A stretch of DNA of 64,000 bases from Albidovulum sp. (lineage in GTDB: Bacteria; Pseudomonadota; Alphaproteobacteria; Rhodobacterales; Rhodobacteraceae): positions 171,022 through 235,021 of the forward strand of contig JAPPFL010000032.1 in assembly GCA_028823855.1 (NCBI GenBank), written 5' to 3'. The notes under the pieces were generated by a model. The model saw only the letters and a program-made list of their open reading frames with translations. It did no database searches and was not told the DNA's origin. Below are positions 37,462 through 45,362 of the stretch, piece after piece; the stretch's first letter is position 1; every line of letters begins with the position of its first letter. The translations under genes were made by a program, and so were the position numbers.

Positions 37462-38250
37462 ATGACAGACGAAAAGCAGCTTTCGGGAAAAATTGCGGTC
37501 GTCACCGGCGCCGGGCGCGGGCTTGGACGGTCCATTGCAATTGCATACGCGGGTGCGGGCGCTGATCTGGCAATTTGTTCGAGGACGCGGGCAGAGCTCG
37601 ACGCGGTTAAGCTGGAAGCTGAGGCGCTTGGTGTCCATTGCCTCGTGGCCGCCGTTGACTTGTCTGATCCCGACGCTACCAAAAGTTTTTGCGACAGCAT
37701 TCTCGCGGAGTTCGGTAAAGTTGATATCGTGGTCAACAACGCGGGGGCGGAACTCGAAATTCGTCCGATCGCCGACTCCGATCCGGATCGTTGGTGGAAG
37801 ACGGTCGAAATCAATGTGCGGGGTCCATATCTTGTGACGCGCTTCCTCCTTGAGGGAATTGCGGACGGTGGCAAGATCATAAATGTAACATCAGGGATGG
37901 GAAAACGCGCTGGAAACGACAACAGCGCTTACCATATTTCAAAGGCGGCGATTAACATGTTCACCAACGCGCTGGCGAATGAGTTGTGGCAACGAAAGAT
38001 TGACGTGAACAATCTCATTCCGGGACCGGTTGCCACAGGCATGCTGAACCGAGACGCCGTGACCGGAAAAAAGTCTACGCCTGATGAAATTCTGGAAAAA
38101 TTCGCGAAAAATCCTCCTGAGCGGTTCCCGCCTTGGGAAAGATTGAAACATCCAGACGAAATTGGCGAACTTGCCCTTTACATGGCGACACGACCCATCG
38201 GCGGTCCGAACGGTCAGGACTTTTCGATTGCGCGTCGTCCTTTGGGTTAA
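37462..38250 (+). CDS. Short-chain dehydrogenase/reductase
   Basis: The ATG at 37462 follows AGGAGAGGGC and gives 262 residues. The Rossmann glycine motif TGAGRGLG lies at 15-22, NNAG at 92-95, and the catalytic serine, tyrosine and lysine at 144, 157 and 161 (YHISK). It is a classical NAD(P)-dependent SDR. The substrate is unknown. The C-terminus departs from the usual GG-x-ITG-x-x-x-x-V-DGG ending (here IGGPNGQDFSIARRPLG), but PNGQDFSI still resembles it. It is one of only two intact genes in a stretch full of insertion-sequence debris. Confidence 0.85.
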   Translation: MTDEKQLSGKIAVVTGAGRGLGRSIAIAYAGAGADLAICSRTRAELDAVKLEAEALGVHCLVAAVDLSDPDATKSFCDSILAEFGKVDIVVNNAGAELEIRPIADSDPDRWWKTVEINVRGPYLVTRFLLEGIADGGKIINVTSGMGKRAGNDNSAYHISKAAINMFTNALANELWQRKIDVNNLIPGPVATGMLNRDAVTGKKSTPDEILEKFAKNPPERFPPWERLKHPDEIGELALYMATRPIGGPNGQDFSIARRPLG

Positions 38251-38282
38251 ATTTAATCGACTATTTGTTCTCTAAATCAATT

Positions 38283-38653
38283 AGGGCCTGTTGACGAATG
38301 GGATTGATTCGATGCTTCGAGTCCGGCATGTTTTCGCCAACAAGAGCCGAAGAGGCAAGAATCGAAGCAGGAAAATTAAGGCAAATTCGTGATTGCCGGC
38401 AGGTTTGTCCCGGCCGACCTGATGCGGGACGGGATCAAGGAGATTCTTCCGGGCAGGCGGGGCTCGCCGGGAAGGACGCCGGCCGACAGCCGCCTGTTTT
38501 TGGAAGCGGTGCCCTGGCGGGTTCGGACCGGACCGCCGCGGCGGGATCTCCCGTCGGAATTCCGCAACTGGAACAGCGCATTCGTTCGCTTTCGACGCTG
38601 GGCCGAGAAGGAGGTTTTCGAAGGCGTTTCCAAGGAGTTGCCCGGTTCGTTCG
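38283..38653 (+). mobile_element. IS5-family (IS427-like) element, 5' remnant
   Basis: From about 38389 the frame reads MIAGRFVPADLMRDGIKEIL, then PGRRGSPGRTPADSRLFLEA, RDLPSEFRNWNSAFVRFRRW and AEKEVFEG. This is the N-terminal part of an IS5/IS427-type transposase, normally RxxxG-PWRDLP-x-FGNWNSVFxRFRRW. The TAGGGCCTGTTGACGAATGG at 38281-38300 resembles the left end of such elements. The coding part stops after about 88 codons, before the catalytic DDE core, where a second repeat begins at 38655. The tryptophan of PWRDLP is lost (PPRRDLP). The element is dead and lacks its right end. Confidence 0.8.
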
Positions 38654-38654
38654 T

Positions 38655-38845
38655 AATAGGGGCAACTTACCGGGATGCTTCGCGGACTTGAGCATCGAAA
38701 TTCCCGCTCGGCGGCTTCAGGCCGCGGCGCGGGCTCTGACGAAGTCGGCAAGCCGCGGCACGTCCGGCGCCTCGGCGACGCCGAAGCGGCTGGCGAGGTG
38801 GTCCCGGAACGGGACGCCGAGCTTGGCGGACGGCACCGGAAGACT
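38655..38845 (+). repeat. Degenerate repeat, copy 2 (putative IS end)
   Basis: It starts AATAGGGGCAACTT and is similar to 35644-35815 in the same orientation. On the minus strand it codes for PVPSAKLGVPFRDHLASRFG, then VAEAPDVPRLADFVRARAAA before a TGA, which looks like a transposase C-terminus of unidentified family. It separates the IS5 remnant from the broken alcohol dehydrogenase gene, so it probably inserted into, or recombined with, one of them. Confidence 0.6.
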
Positions 38846-39023
38846 CGTGCCCTAGGACTACTGGCATGGGGTAGGGTGCCTGGGCCTCCAAATAGTGCAA
38901 GTCGGTGTGGCAGAGCCCGGCGAAAGACGTCCGCAACGAGACTTCACCAGCCTCGGGCTTTCTCAGCGATATATCTTCGATTTGAAGGGGTGTGTTTGGT
39001 TCAAATAGGACGGCGGCCTTCAT
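38838..39023 (-). pseudogene. N-terminal remnant of a zinc-type alcohol dehydrogenase
   Basis: The ATG ending at 39023 opens MKAAVLFEPNTPLQIEDISL, followed by KPEAGEVSLRTSFAGLCHTD, LHYLEAQAPYP and PVVLGHESSGAV. These are the first ~62 residues of a medium-chain zinc alcohol dehydrogenase, including the catalytic zinc ligand Cys in GLCHTDLH and His-Glu in GHES. Similarity stops at the edge of repeat copy 2 and the remaining ~300 residues are missing. The frame continues into repeat sequence only by chance. Any transcript would make a non-functional fragment. Confidence 0.78.
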
Positions 39024-39500
39024 TTCCGTTTCCTCACAATACGGGCGGTTGCTAGGTGGAATTTCGGACTCATCCGGCTACGAAATGGGGTGGAATGCCT
39101 CGAAATCTGCTTGCTCGGCTCTAGAAAGGGTCTTGTCGTAGCTGCGGCATGCTACTTGCTTGAGTAGGCAAGAGGAGCTGGGGTCCGTTCGGAAACGGGC
39201 GCCAGGCTGAAACCGCGAAGACAGTTTCCTTCAATCGTAGACGCACTTTTTGTGCGAGCCAGTCGCTTAAAGACGCTTACGCGATTCCGAATTCAAACCT
39301 AAAATGTTCCGCATTTATGCAATAATCGTTCTAATATCATTCAAAGAGACTCGTGGGAGAATTCGGCGCCATTTCTAGCTCTCGCCTCAAAAACAAAGAA
39401 GCGCGTCAGGCTATTTCATGCCTGTCGGCCGATCCTCAATGGAATCGTCTCTTGGAAAAAGACTAGGAGAATTGTTCAACGTTCGCCTGGTTGCCCGAAA
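39024..39500. other. Gap between broken alcohol dehydrogenase gene and phbB
   Basis: About 480 bp without a credible gene. It should contain the old promoter of the dehydrogenase and the 3' end of the phb transcript. An imperfect inverted repeat CTTGCTTGAGTAGGCAAG lies at about 39152-39170. No PhaR-like regulator, often encoded near these genes, is present. Confidence 0.35.
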
Positions 39501-40223
39501 TCAGGAAAAATACTGGCCGCCATTCGCGCTAATTGTCGAACCCGTAATGAATCCGGCGTCATCTGAAACCAGAAACGCTACGCAGCGCGCGATCTCTTCC
39601 GGTTCTCCCAAGCGTCCGGCGGGAATCTGAGCAATTATCGCATCCCGAACTTTTTCGGGTACGGCCATTACCATTTCGGTTGCAATATATCCAGGGCAAA
39701 CCGCGTTAACAGTAATGCCCTTGAATGCGCCTTCCTGCGCCAGCGCGCGGGTAAAGCCAATGTCGCCGGCTTTCGAAGCCGAATAGTTCGTTTGACCCAT
39801 TTGTCCTTTTTGGCCGTTTACGGACGAGATATTCACGATTCGCCCGAATTTTCGATCGCGCATTCCGTTCCAGAGCGGGTGGGTCATATTGAACGCTCCG
39901 GAAAGATTTGTGTCAATAACTTCCTGCCATTGCTCGCGAGTCATTTTGTGAAACATCGAATCTCGAGTGATGCCGGCATTGTTAACTAGAATTTCGACCG
40001 GACCCAAATCGGCTTCGACGAGCGCAATCCCTTGGCAGCAGGCATCGTAGTCAGCGACCGACCACTTGTAGACGGGGATTCCCGTCTCATCGGCAAAGGA
40101 GTTCGCAGCTTCTTCGTTGCCGGCATAATTGGCCGCAACCCTATGTCCCGCGGCCTTGAGAGCCTTCGAGATAGATGCGCCAATCCCGCGAGTGCCGCCC
40201 GTAACGAGTGCAATTCGTCCCAT
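39501..40223 (-). CDS. phbB: Acetoacetyl-CoA reductase
   Basis: The 240-residue SDR begins MGRIALVTGGTRGIGASISK, has NNAGITRDSMFHKM and the catalytic tyrosine/lysine in NYSASKAGDIGFTRALAQEG, and ends ISANGGQYFS. These are the hallmarks of PhbB, which makes (R)-3-hydroxybutyryl-CoA from acetoacetyl-CoA. The thiolase gene phbA lies 74 bp upstream on the same strand. The polymerase gene phaC is not in this window. Confidence 0.94.
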   Translation of the reverse strand: MGRIALVTGGTRGIGASISKALKAAGHRVAANYAGNEEAANSFADETGIPVYKWSVADYDACCQGIALVEADLGPVEILVNNAGITRDSMFHKMTREQWQEVIDTNLSGAFNMTHPLWNGMRDRKFGRIVNISSVNGQKGQMGQTNYSASKAGDIGFTRALAQEGAFKGITVNAVCPGYIATEMVMAVPEKVRDAIIAQIPAGRLGEPEEIARCVAFLVSDDAGFITGSTISANGGQYFS

Positions 40224-40297
40224 TTGAGTTGGCCTTTCCTTAAGTTGTCCTTATTTGGAATCTGAAGAATTTCATAAGCTCTTTCTACGGTGCGCGC

Positions 40298-41473
40298 TTA
40301 TTCCCGCTCCAAGCACATAGCTACGCCCATTCCGCCGCCAATGCATAAAGTGGCAAGCCCTTTTTTGGCAACCCGCCGCTTCATCTCAAAAAGCAATGTA
40401 TTGAGAATTCTGCATCCGGAAGCCCCAATCGGATGCCCGATTGCGATTGCCCCTCCGTTAACGTTGACAATTTCCGGGTTCCAGCCCAACTCCTTGTTGA
40501 CCGCGCAAGCTTGCGCCGCGAATGCTTCATTTGCTTCGACGAGGTCCAAATCGCTAATCTTCCATCCTGCTCGGTCCAGAGCTTTGCGGGAGGCCATAAT
40601 CGGTCCCGCCCCCATGATTGACGGGTCGAGACCGGCGGTCGCATAGGAAACTATTCGAGCGAGCGGCTCAACGCCTCGTTTTTCCGATTCGTCAGCCGTC
40701 ATGAGCAGCACCGCTGCGGCGCCGTCATTGATTCCTGACGCATTCCCCGCTGTTACACTTCCCTCCCTGTCAAATGCCGGGCGAAGTTTGCGCAGGTTTT
40801 CGATTGTCGCGCCGTGCCTTATGTATTCGTCCTTGTCGACGGTAGTTTCGTCCTTGCGCGACTTGACGACAACCGCCGCAATTTCGTCTTCGAACTTGCC
40901 ATCGTTTTGGGCCGCTTCGGCCTTGTTTTGCGACACCACCGCGAATTCGTCCTGCTGCTCGCGGGCTATTTGCCATTTTCTAGCGACGTTCTCGGCCGTA
41001 ATGCCCATGTGGTAGCCGTTGAACGCGTCCCAAAGGCCATCCTTAATCATCGAGTCGATGAAATTGAGATCGCCCATTTTTTTGCCTGAACGGAGATGGG
41101 CTACGTGAGGAGACAAACTCATGTTCTCCTGTCCGCCCGCCGCGACAATTTCAGAATCGCCAAGCATGATGTGCTGGGCGCCTATGGCGACCGCTCGCAA
41201 CCCCGATCCGCAAACCTGATTGATTCCCCAAGCCGCGCTTTCTACGGGAAGCCCGGCCGCAATATGCGCTTGGCGAGCCGGATTCTGCCCTTGACCCGCC
41301 GTCAAAACCTGGCCGAGTATCGTTTCCGACACCTCGGTCTTTTCTATCCCCGCACGCTGAACCACCGCATCCAGCACTATTGCGCCAAGCTCGTGGGCTG
41401 GCTTGTTCGCAAATGATCCATTAAATGACCCGACGGGCGTGCGGGCCGCGGATGCAATCACAACATTCGTCAT
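40298..41473 (-). CDS. phbA: Acetyl-CoA acetyltransferase (beta-ketothiolase)
   Basis: From the ATG at 41473, which follows AAAGGACAATT, the thiolase has 391 residues. The acyl-accepting cysteine is in [11 protein letters not shown], the histidine in [15 protein letters not shown] and the second cysteine in [12 protein letters not shown]. It condenses two acetyl-CoA into acetoacetyl-CoA, the first step toward poly-3-hydroxybutyrate and the entry to the ethylmalonyl-CoA route. The order phbA-phbB is the common one. Confidence 0.95.
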   Translation of the reverse strand: MTNVVIASAARTPVGSFNGSFANKPAHELGAIVLDAVVQRAGIEKTEVSETILGQVLTAGQGQNPARQAHIAAGLPVESAAWGINQVCGSGLRAVAIGAQHIMLGDSEIVAAGGQENMSLSPHVAHLRSGKKMGDLNFIDSMIKDGLWDAFNGYHMGITAENVARKWQIAREQQDEFAVVSQNKAEAAQNDGKFEDEIAAVVVKSRKDETTVDKDEYIRHGATIENLRKLRPAFDREGSVTAGNASGINDGAAAVLLMTADESEKRGVEPLARIVSYATAGLDPSIMGAGPIMASRKALDRAGWKISDLDLVEANEAFAAQACAVNKELGWNPEIVNVNGGAIAIGHPIGASGCRILNTLLFEMKRRVAKKGLATLCIGGGMGVAMCLERE

Positions 41474-42098
41474 AATTGTCCTTTCCAATTATTCGAGGTG
41501 AGCGATTATAGTGCCGCAAAGTCGGAAGCGGCCGGCGTGATTTTTGAGCAGTCTCCAAGCCCATATGGGGACGCAGGCCTTGATTTCAAGGGGAAAATTT
41601 AGCAGCGCAAGAGGCGTGAGAGCATTTCGATCGAATAAATTACCGTCCGCATCTTCGCATACGATTACGCAAAGCGCCTGCAATTCAACGATTCAAGGCC
41701 CCTTCTCAGCTACGCAAGCAAGCCGCATACCTTAAGACTCGAGTTGCTTTGATTTCTTATCAAAATTTCCGGGCAAGTATGCCGTCCAGTTGCCAATTTC
41801 CCTCGAGTTCGATTGAATCCGGAACGGAGCTTTCCTTTAATCTCCGCATCCGCGGACCGCAGCTCGATTCTCGCGGATAGCCGATTTTCGGCGGACCGAC
41901 TGCCTGCCGGGCTAGCTCGGCAGCCGAATTTCTGTTCCTCGCGGAGCGGTGAAGAGCTAGCGACGAAATTTGCTGGTTTTCCGTAATTCGTCTCTTGATC
42001 TCCGACGAAATTTCAAACACGGGAATTAAACGGCGACTGCTACGGAATTTCCGCGATTAAGCGCTTCCATTGACAAGGAGCCTTCGATGCCAAATTTT
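41474..42098. other. Gap with no recognised gene
   Basis: About 625 bp between phbA and the DUF465 gene. Two short minus-strand frames (41489-41683 and 41760-42020) lack family similarity. The second has an ATG and a mixed composition, so a small hypothetical protein cannot be fully excluded. Confidence 0.35.
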
Positions 42099-42278
42099 TT
42101 AAACTTTCGAAAGTCGTTGAATTTTATCCTTTATTTTCAACTTCTTTTTTTTCAATTCGGTAATTGTCAAGCTGTCGGATCCGGGGCTGTTCTGTTCAAG
42201 TTCAATCTTTTTCGAAAGATCCTCATGCATCTTGCGAAGCTCGTTCAAATGCTCCATTTCTGACATTGGACGCTTCAT
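42099..42278 (-). CDS. DUF465/YdcH family small helical protein
   Basis: The product is 59 residues from the ATG at 42278; ATGs at 42266 and 42308 are also possible. The sequence HLNELRKMHEDLSKKIELEQ and ITELKKKKLKIKDKIQRLSK is the two-helix, coiled-coil pattern of DUF465 (YdcH). Proteins of this family are small, cytoplasmic and of unknown role. A purine-rich AAGGGAG just upstream overlaps the possible starts, which leaves the exact start open. Confidence 0.8.
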   Translation of the reverse strand: MKRPMSEMEHLNELRKMHEDLSKKIELEQNSPGSDSLTITELKKKKLKIKDKIQRLSKV

Positions 42279-42414
42279 CTCCCTTTTTTGATTGGGCACA
42301 ATCGCCATGCGCAACGATACAACAGAATTGCATTCATGTCACGTCAATGAAACAAATTTCTAGGCAAATTTCCGCAATTTCCTGACGGTCGGCGCGTTCA
42401 AGCTATTTCTGATT

Positions 42415-43173
42415 CTAGAATTCCAGTGGAATAGGAGTTCTTAGCAAGCGATCAACTCGCGCACTGTATTTCGGCGAATCGCCCGGCTTCGACGGGTCCG
42501 AAAAAAGCACTAGAGGCGCGGCCAAACGGAAATCGTCCCTCCGATTCTTTCTTGCCCTGATTATAACCCGTATGCACGGCGCGTTCGCGCGGGAGTAAAC
42601 GGGTTTGACCTCAAGAGAGCAGCCGCGGCCTTCAAAAGAGACCAATATTTCGTCCAGCCGTTCGGCGCGGTTTATCATTGTAAAGCAGCCGCTAGGCTTC
42701 AGCCGTTTTACCGCGCAATTGATCCAGTCAGTCAACGGAGTTGATTCCATGTTCGAACGCTCGCGGCCCGTGTCGCTTGAACCGCTTCCACTGCCCCGAC
42801 GAAAATAAGGAGGGTTCGCTAGAACGTGATCGAACTGCCTTGCGCGAATTTCTTTAGGGGGATCGGATACGTCGCCTTCCAAAACTTCGAATTCAAAAGC
42901 ATTGATACGAGAGTTTTTTCTCGCCAAGTCTGCATAGGCTTCCTGCAATTCCAAGCCGGCGAACGTCAAGCCGCCAACTCGTCTTGCAAGGCAAATGCAG
43001 ACCACTCCGGACCCGCACCCAAGTTCAAGTACGGACTGTCCGGACCGGGCAGGCGCCGCCGCTGCTAGGAGAACGGAATCAATCCCGGCGCGATAGCCCT
43101 TTTTCGGCTGCAGGACCTGAACCGCTTTGCCAAGAAAACTGTCGCGCGTCAGATCCGCGCGATTTAATTCCAA
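42415..43173 (-). CDS. TrmN6-like N6-adenine methyltransferase
   Basis: The probable TTG start at 43173 lies one base after the DUF2007 stop and behind GGAAAG; the frame is open further up within that gene. The 252-residue protein has the SAM-binding motif VLELGCGSGVVCICLA and the NPPY catalytic motif in VLANPPYFRRG, preceded by KKGYRAGIDSVLLAA, the start signature of the TrmN6/YfiC group. Such enzymes methylate N6 of A37 in tRNA-Val in E. coli. The alphaproteobacterial target is not established. Confidence 0.82.
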   Translation of the reverse strand: MELNRADLTRDSFLGKAVQVLQPKKGYRAGIDSVLLAAAAPARSGQSVLELGCGSGVVCICLARRVGGLTFAGLELQEAYADLARKNSRINAFEFEVLEGDVSDPPKEIRARQFDHVLANPPYFRRGSGSGSSDTGRERSNMESTPLTDWINCAVKRLKPSGCFTMINRAERLDEILVSFEGRGCSLEVKPVYSRANAPCIRVIIRARKNRRDDFRLAAPLVLFSDPSKPGDSPKYSARVDRLLRTPIPLEF

Positions 43174-43174
43174 T

Positions 43175-43393
43175 TCAACTTTCCGTAACTTCAAACCCGT
43201 TGTCGCGAAGAACAACCTGCGCCTCTTCCAGATCAACCTCCGCAACCATTAGCCTTCTCGGAAGTATGCCTATTGAACCTTCCAGGACGCTCATATGGAC
43301 ATCCATTACGAAATTAGTTATGCCCTCGCCGTCAAGCAAGGCCGAAGCGCAGGCCAAAGCCGCCGGGTCGTTTGTTCTCAAGAGTTCTTTCAT
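43175..43393 (-). CDS. DUF2007 family protein
   Basis: The ATG at 43393 gives 72 residues starting MKELLRTNDPAALACASALL and including VHMSVLEGSIGILPRRLMV, the DUF2007 (putative signal-transducing/prokaryotic small domain) pattern. A longer frame with an ATG at 43444 would overlap the divergent polyprenyl synthase start, so the shorter form is preferred. It is followed immediately by the TrmN6-like gene and lies back to back with the isoprenoid gene, the usual arrangement in this class. The function is unknown. Confidence 0.85.
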   Translation of the reverse strand: MKELLRTNDPAALACASALLDGEGITNFVMDVHMSVLEGSIGILPRRLMVAEVDLEEAQVVLRDNGFEVTES

Positions 43394-43442
43394 AAGCAAC
43401 AGATAGTGCTTTGGCGATTGCTTTGTCGAGCGGGAATTATTC

Positions 43443-44444
43443 ATGAACAAAACAGTCGAGAATACGGACCCGCTTTCCTCTCTCGTTTACGATCTTCGCT
43501 CCGATTTGGATGCGACCAGCAATACTATTCTGGAGCAGGCGAATTCGACGCTGGCACCTCGGATAGGCGATGTTTCGGCCCACCTGTTCAAGGCGGGCGG
43601 CAAGCGAATACGCCCGATCCTTACATTGGCAGCCGCCACTGCGCTAGGATATCGCGGCGAACTGCACGTTCAAGCAGCGGCGGCCGTGGAATTCATACAT
43701 ATGGCCACGCTTCTCCACGACGATGTTATCGACGAAAGCGATCAGCGACGGAAAAGACCGACCGCAAATCTACTTTGGGACAACCGCTCTTCGATTCTGG
43801 TCGGAGACTTTCTTTTGGCTCGCGCGCTTCAGCTCTTGGTAGAACTGGGATCCGGAAAAGTCTTGGAGGCGCTTTCTGCGGCGGCGGTTTCAATCGCCGA
43901 AGGTGAAATTCTTCAGCTTTCCACGGCGCGTAGCCTGCAAGTGGACGAGACAACCTATAGGAAAATTATCGAAGGCAAGACATCCGCGCTTTTTGCGGCC
44001 GCTGCGGAATCCGGCGGTGCGGTCGGAGGCGCAGATTCAGAACAGCTTTCGGCGCTTCGCGAATTCGGCCATGCGCTCGGAATTAGTTTTCAAATCGTCG
44101 ACGATGTCCTCGATTATGGAGGCGACTCTGTTTCCCTAGGCAAAAATGTGGGCGACGATTTTCGCGATTGCAAAGTAACGTTGCCGGTCATCAAGGCCGT
44201 CTCGATGGCCGACGAGGCGGAAAGCAGATTTTGGAGGCGGGTAATAGAAATAGGCGAGCAAAGGCTTGGCGACCTGGAGCATGCCCAGGAGCTGCTTCTC
44301 AAGCACGGGTCGATTGAGAGCGCGAAGCAAGAAGCCGTGCGGTGGTCGACAATCGCCCAGGCATCGCTAGAAAAACTGCCGGACCATCCTATCCGAGGCA
44401 AGCTCGCGGACCTTTCCCGGTTCGTAACGGAAAGGGCGTCCTAG
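43443..44444 (+). CDS. ispB: Polyprenyl (octaprenyl-type) diphosphate synthase
   Basis: The 333-residue enzyme carries GGKRIRPILTLA, the first aspartate-rich motif HDDVIDESD (Asp93, Asp94, Asp97) and the second QIVDDVLDYGG near residue 220. It extends farnesyl or geranylgeranyl diphosphate with IPP to make the side chain of ubiquinone. Chain length cannot be read directly. It is divergent from DUF2007 and convergent with ispE, so two isoprenoid genes are neighbours. Confidence 0.93.
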   Translation: MNKTVENTDPLSSLVYDLRSDLDATSNTILEQANSTLAPRIGDVSAHLFKAGGKRIRPILTLAAATALGYRGELHVQAAAAVEFIHMATLLHDDVIDESDQRRKRPTANLLWDNRSSILVGDFLLARALQLLVELGSGKVLEALSAAAVSIAEGEILQLSTARSLQVDETTYRKIIEGKTSALFAAAAESGGAVGGADSEQLSALREFGHALGISFQIVDDVLDYGGDSVSLGKNVGDDFRDCKVTLPVIKAVSMADEAESRFWRRVIEIGEQRLGDLEHAQELLLKHGSIESAKQEAVRWSTIAQASLEKLPDHPIRGKLADLSRFVTERAS

Positions 44445-44486
44445 GTAATCGAAGAAGGCTGTCGCGGAAGACTTGACGCGCCGATT

Positions 44487-45359
44487 TCATTGCGCGGTCG
44501 CTCCGCGTCCGAATTTTGGAGATGAAACGGTATCGACGCACCACCAGGAGCGATGTTCCCGTCGAATTTTCGCCGCGGCTTCCTTGGCGGCGCGAAAACT
44601 CTCGAAGATAGCGAAACAAGCTCCTCCTGAACCCGACATTCGGGTCAGCAGGCAGCCGCGGCACGCAGACAATGCGCTCAAGACGTTCCCGACCGAAGGG
44701 AATATCGAAAGTGCCGAAGACTCTAGATCATTGCGCTGAAGCGCTAGCCATTCGGACAATTCTGTAATCGAGCAGCCGGCTGGAACTTCCCCGACCAAAT
44801 CTCCGCCAAAATTCCTTGCGCCTCCAAAAACGCTTGCGGTGGATACCCTCTCGCCGGGGCTGGCCAAGACAAGCGGCAATTCGGGCCAGCCCGCTTCCAG
44901 CAATTCTACTTTTTCCCCCACGCCTCTCATTCGAGCGGGCCCGCCAGCTAGGCAAACGGGAATATCGGCACCTAATCGCGTGTATTTTGCTATCGAACCG
45001 ATCGGAAGGCCCCAAAGCTCGGAGAGCAAGCGTAGAACAGTCGCGGCGTCCTGCGACCCTCCGCCTAGGCCGGACGCAGCAGGGATTCTCTTTTCGATCT
45101 TGATCTTGGCGCCAAGGCGCGGGTCCAGCAGTTTAGCCGCTTTGTACGCGATATTTTCTTCGCCCCCGGGAACGCCGTCCGCGGCGGGGCCCCGGATTTC
45201 GACCGAAAGATTGCCGCAAGCTTCCGCAGAAACCGTGTCGCCGAATTCGGCAAACGCTACGATGCTGTCGAGTTCATGGTAGCCGTCCCGACGCCGGCCC
45301 AAAACATGAAGCGCGAGATTGATTTTGGCATGTGCCGTCGCGTGGACTGCGCCTGGCAC
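44487..45359 (-). CDS. ispE: 4-diphosphocytidyl-2-C-methyl-D-erythritol kinase
   Basis: Starting at GTG 45359 the GHMP kinase has 290 residues. AHAKINLALHVLGRRRDGYH is the IspE N-terminus, IPAASGLGGGSQDAATVLRL the ATP-binding loop, and LTRMSGSGGACFAIF the third GHMP motif. It phosphorylates CDP-methylerythritol in the MEP pathway that ispH (19.5 kb) completes. The TPR gene upstream ends three bases before its start. Confidence 0.95.
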   Translation of the reverse strand: MPGAVHATAHAKINLALHVLGRRRDGYHELDSIVAFAEFGDTVSAEACGNLSVEIRGPAADGVPGGEENIAYKAAKLLDPRLGAKIKIEKRIPAASGLGGGSQDAATVLRLLSELWGLPIGSIAKYTRLGADIPVCLAGGPARMRGVGEKVELLEAGWPELPLVLASPGERVSTASVFGGARNFGGDLVGEVPAGCSITELSEWLALQRNDLESSALSIFPSVGNVLSALSACRGCLLTRMSGSGGACFAIFESFRAAKEAAAKIRREHRSWWCVDTVSSPKFGRGATAQ

Positions 45360-45362
45360 GGG

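Noticed and set aside
37269..37922. 217-aa minus-strand open frame under the short-chain dehydrogenase
   Set aside because: It is antisense to a gene with complete SDR motifs and has serine/threonine-rich shadow composition.
38654..38691. Continuation of the IS5 transposase frame (VIGATYRDASRT) as its catalytic aspartate region
   Set aside because: The resemblance to VIDATIV is superficial: this stretch coincides with the start of repeat copy 2, which is shared with 35644 onward.
38667..39023. 118-aa minus-strand frame as one intact small protein
   Set aside because: Only the first ~62 residues are alcohol dehydrogenase; the rest is repeat sequence read out of its own frame. Annotated as a pseudogene fragment instead.
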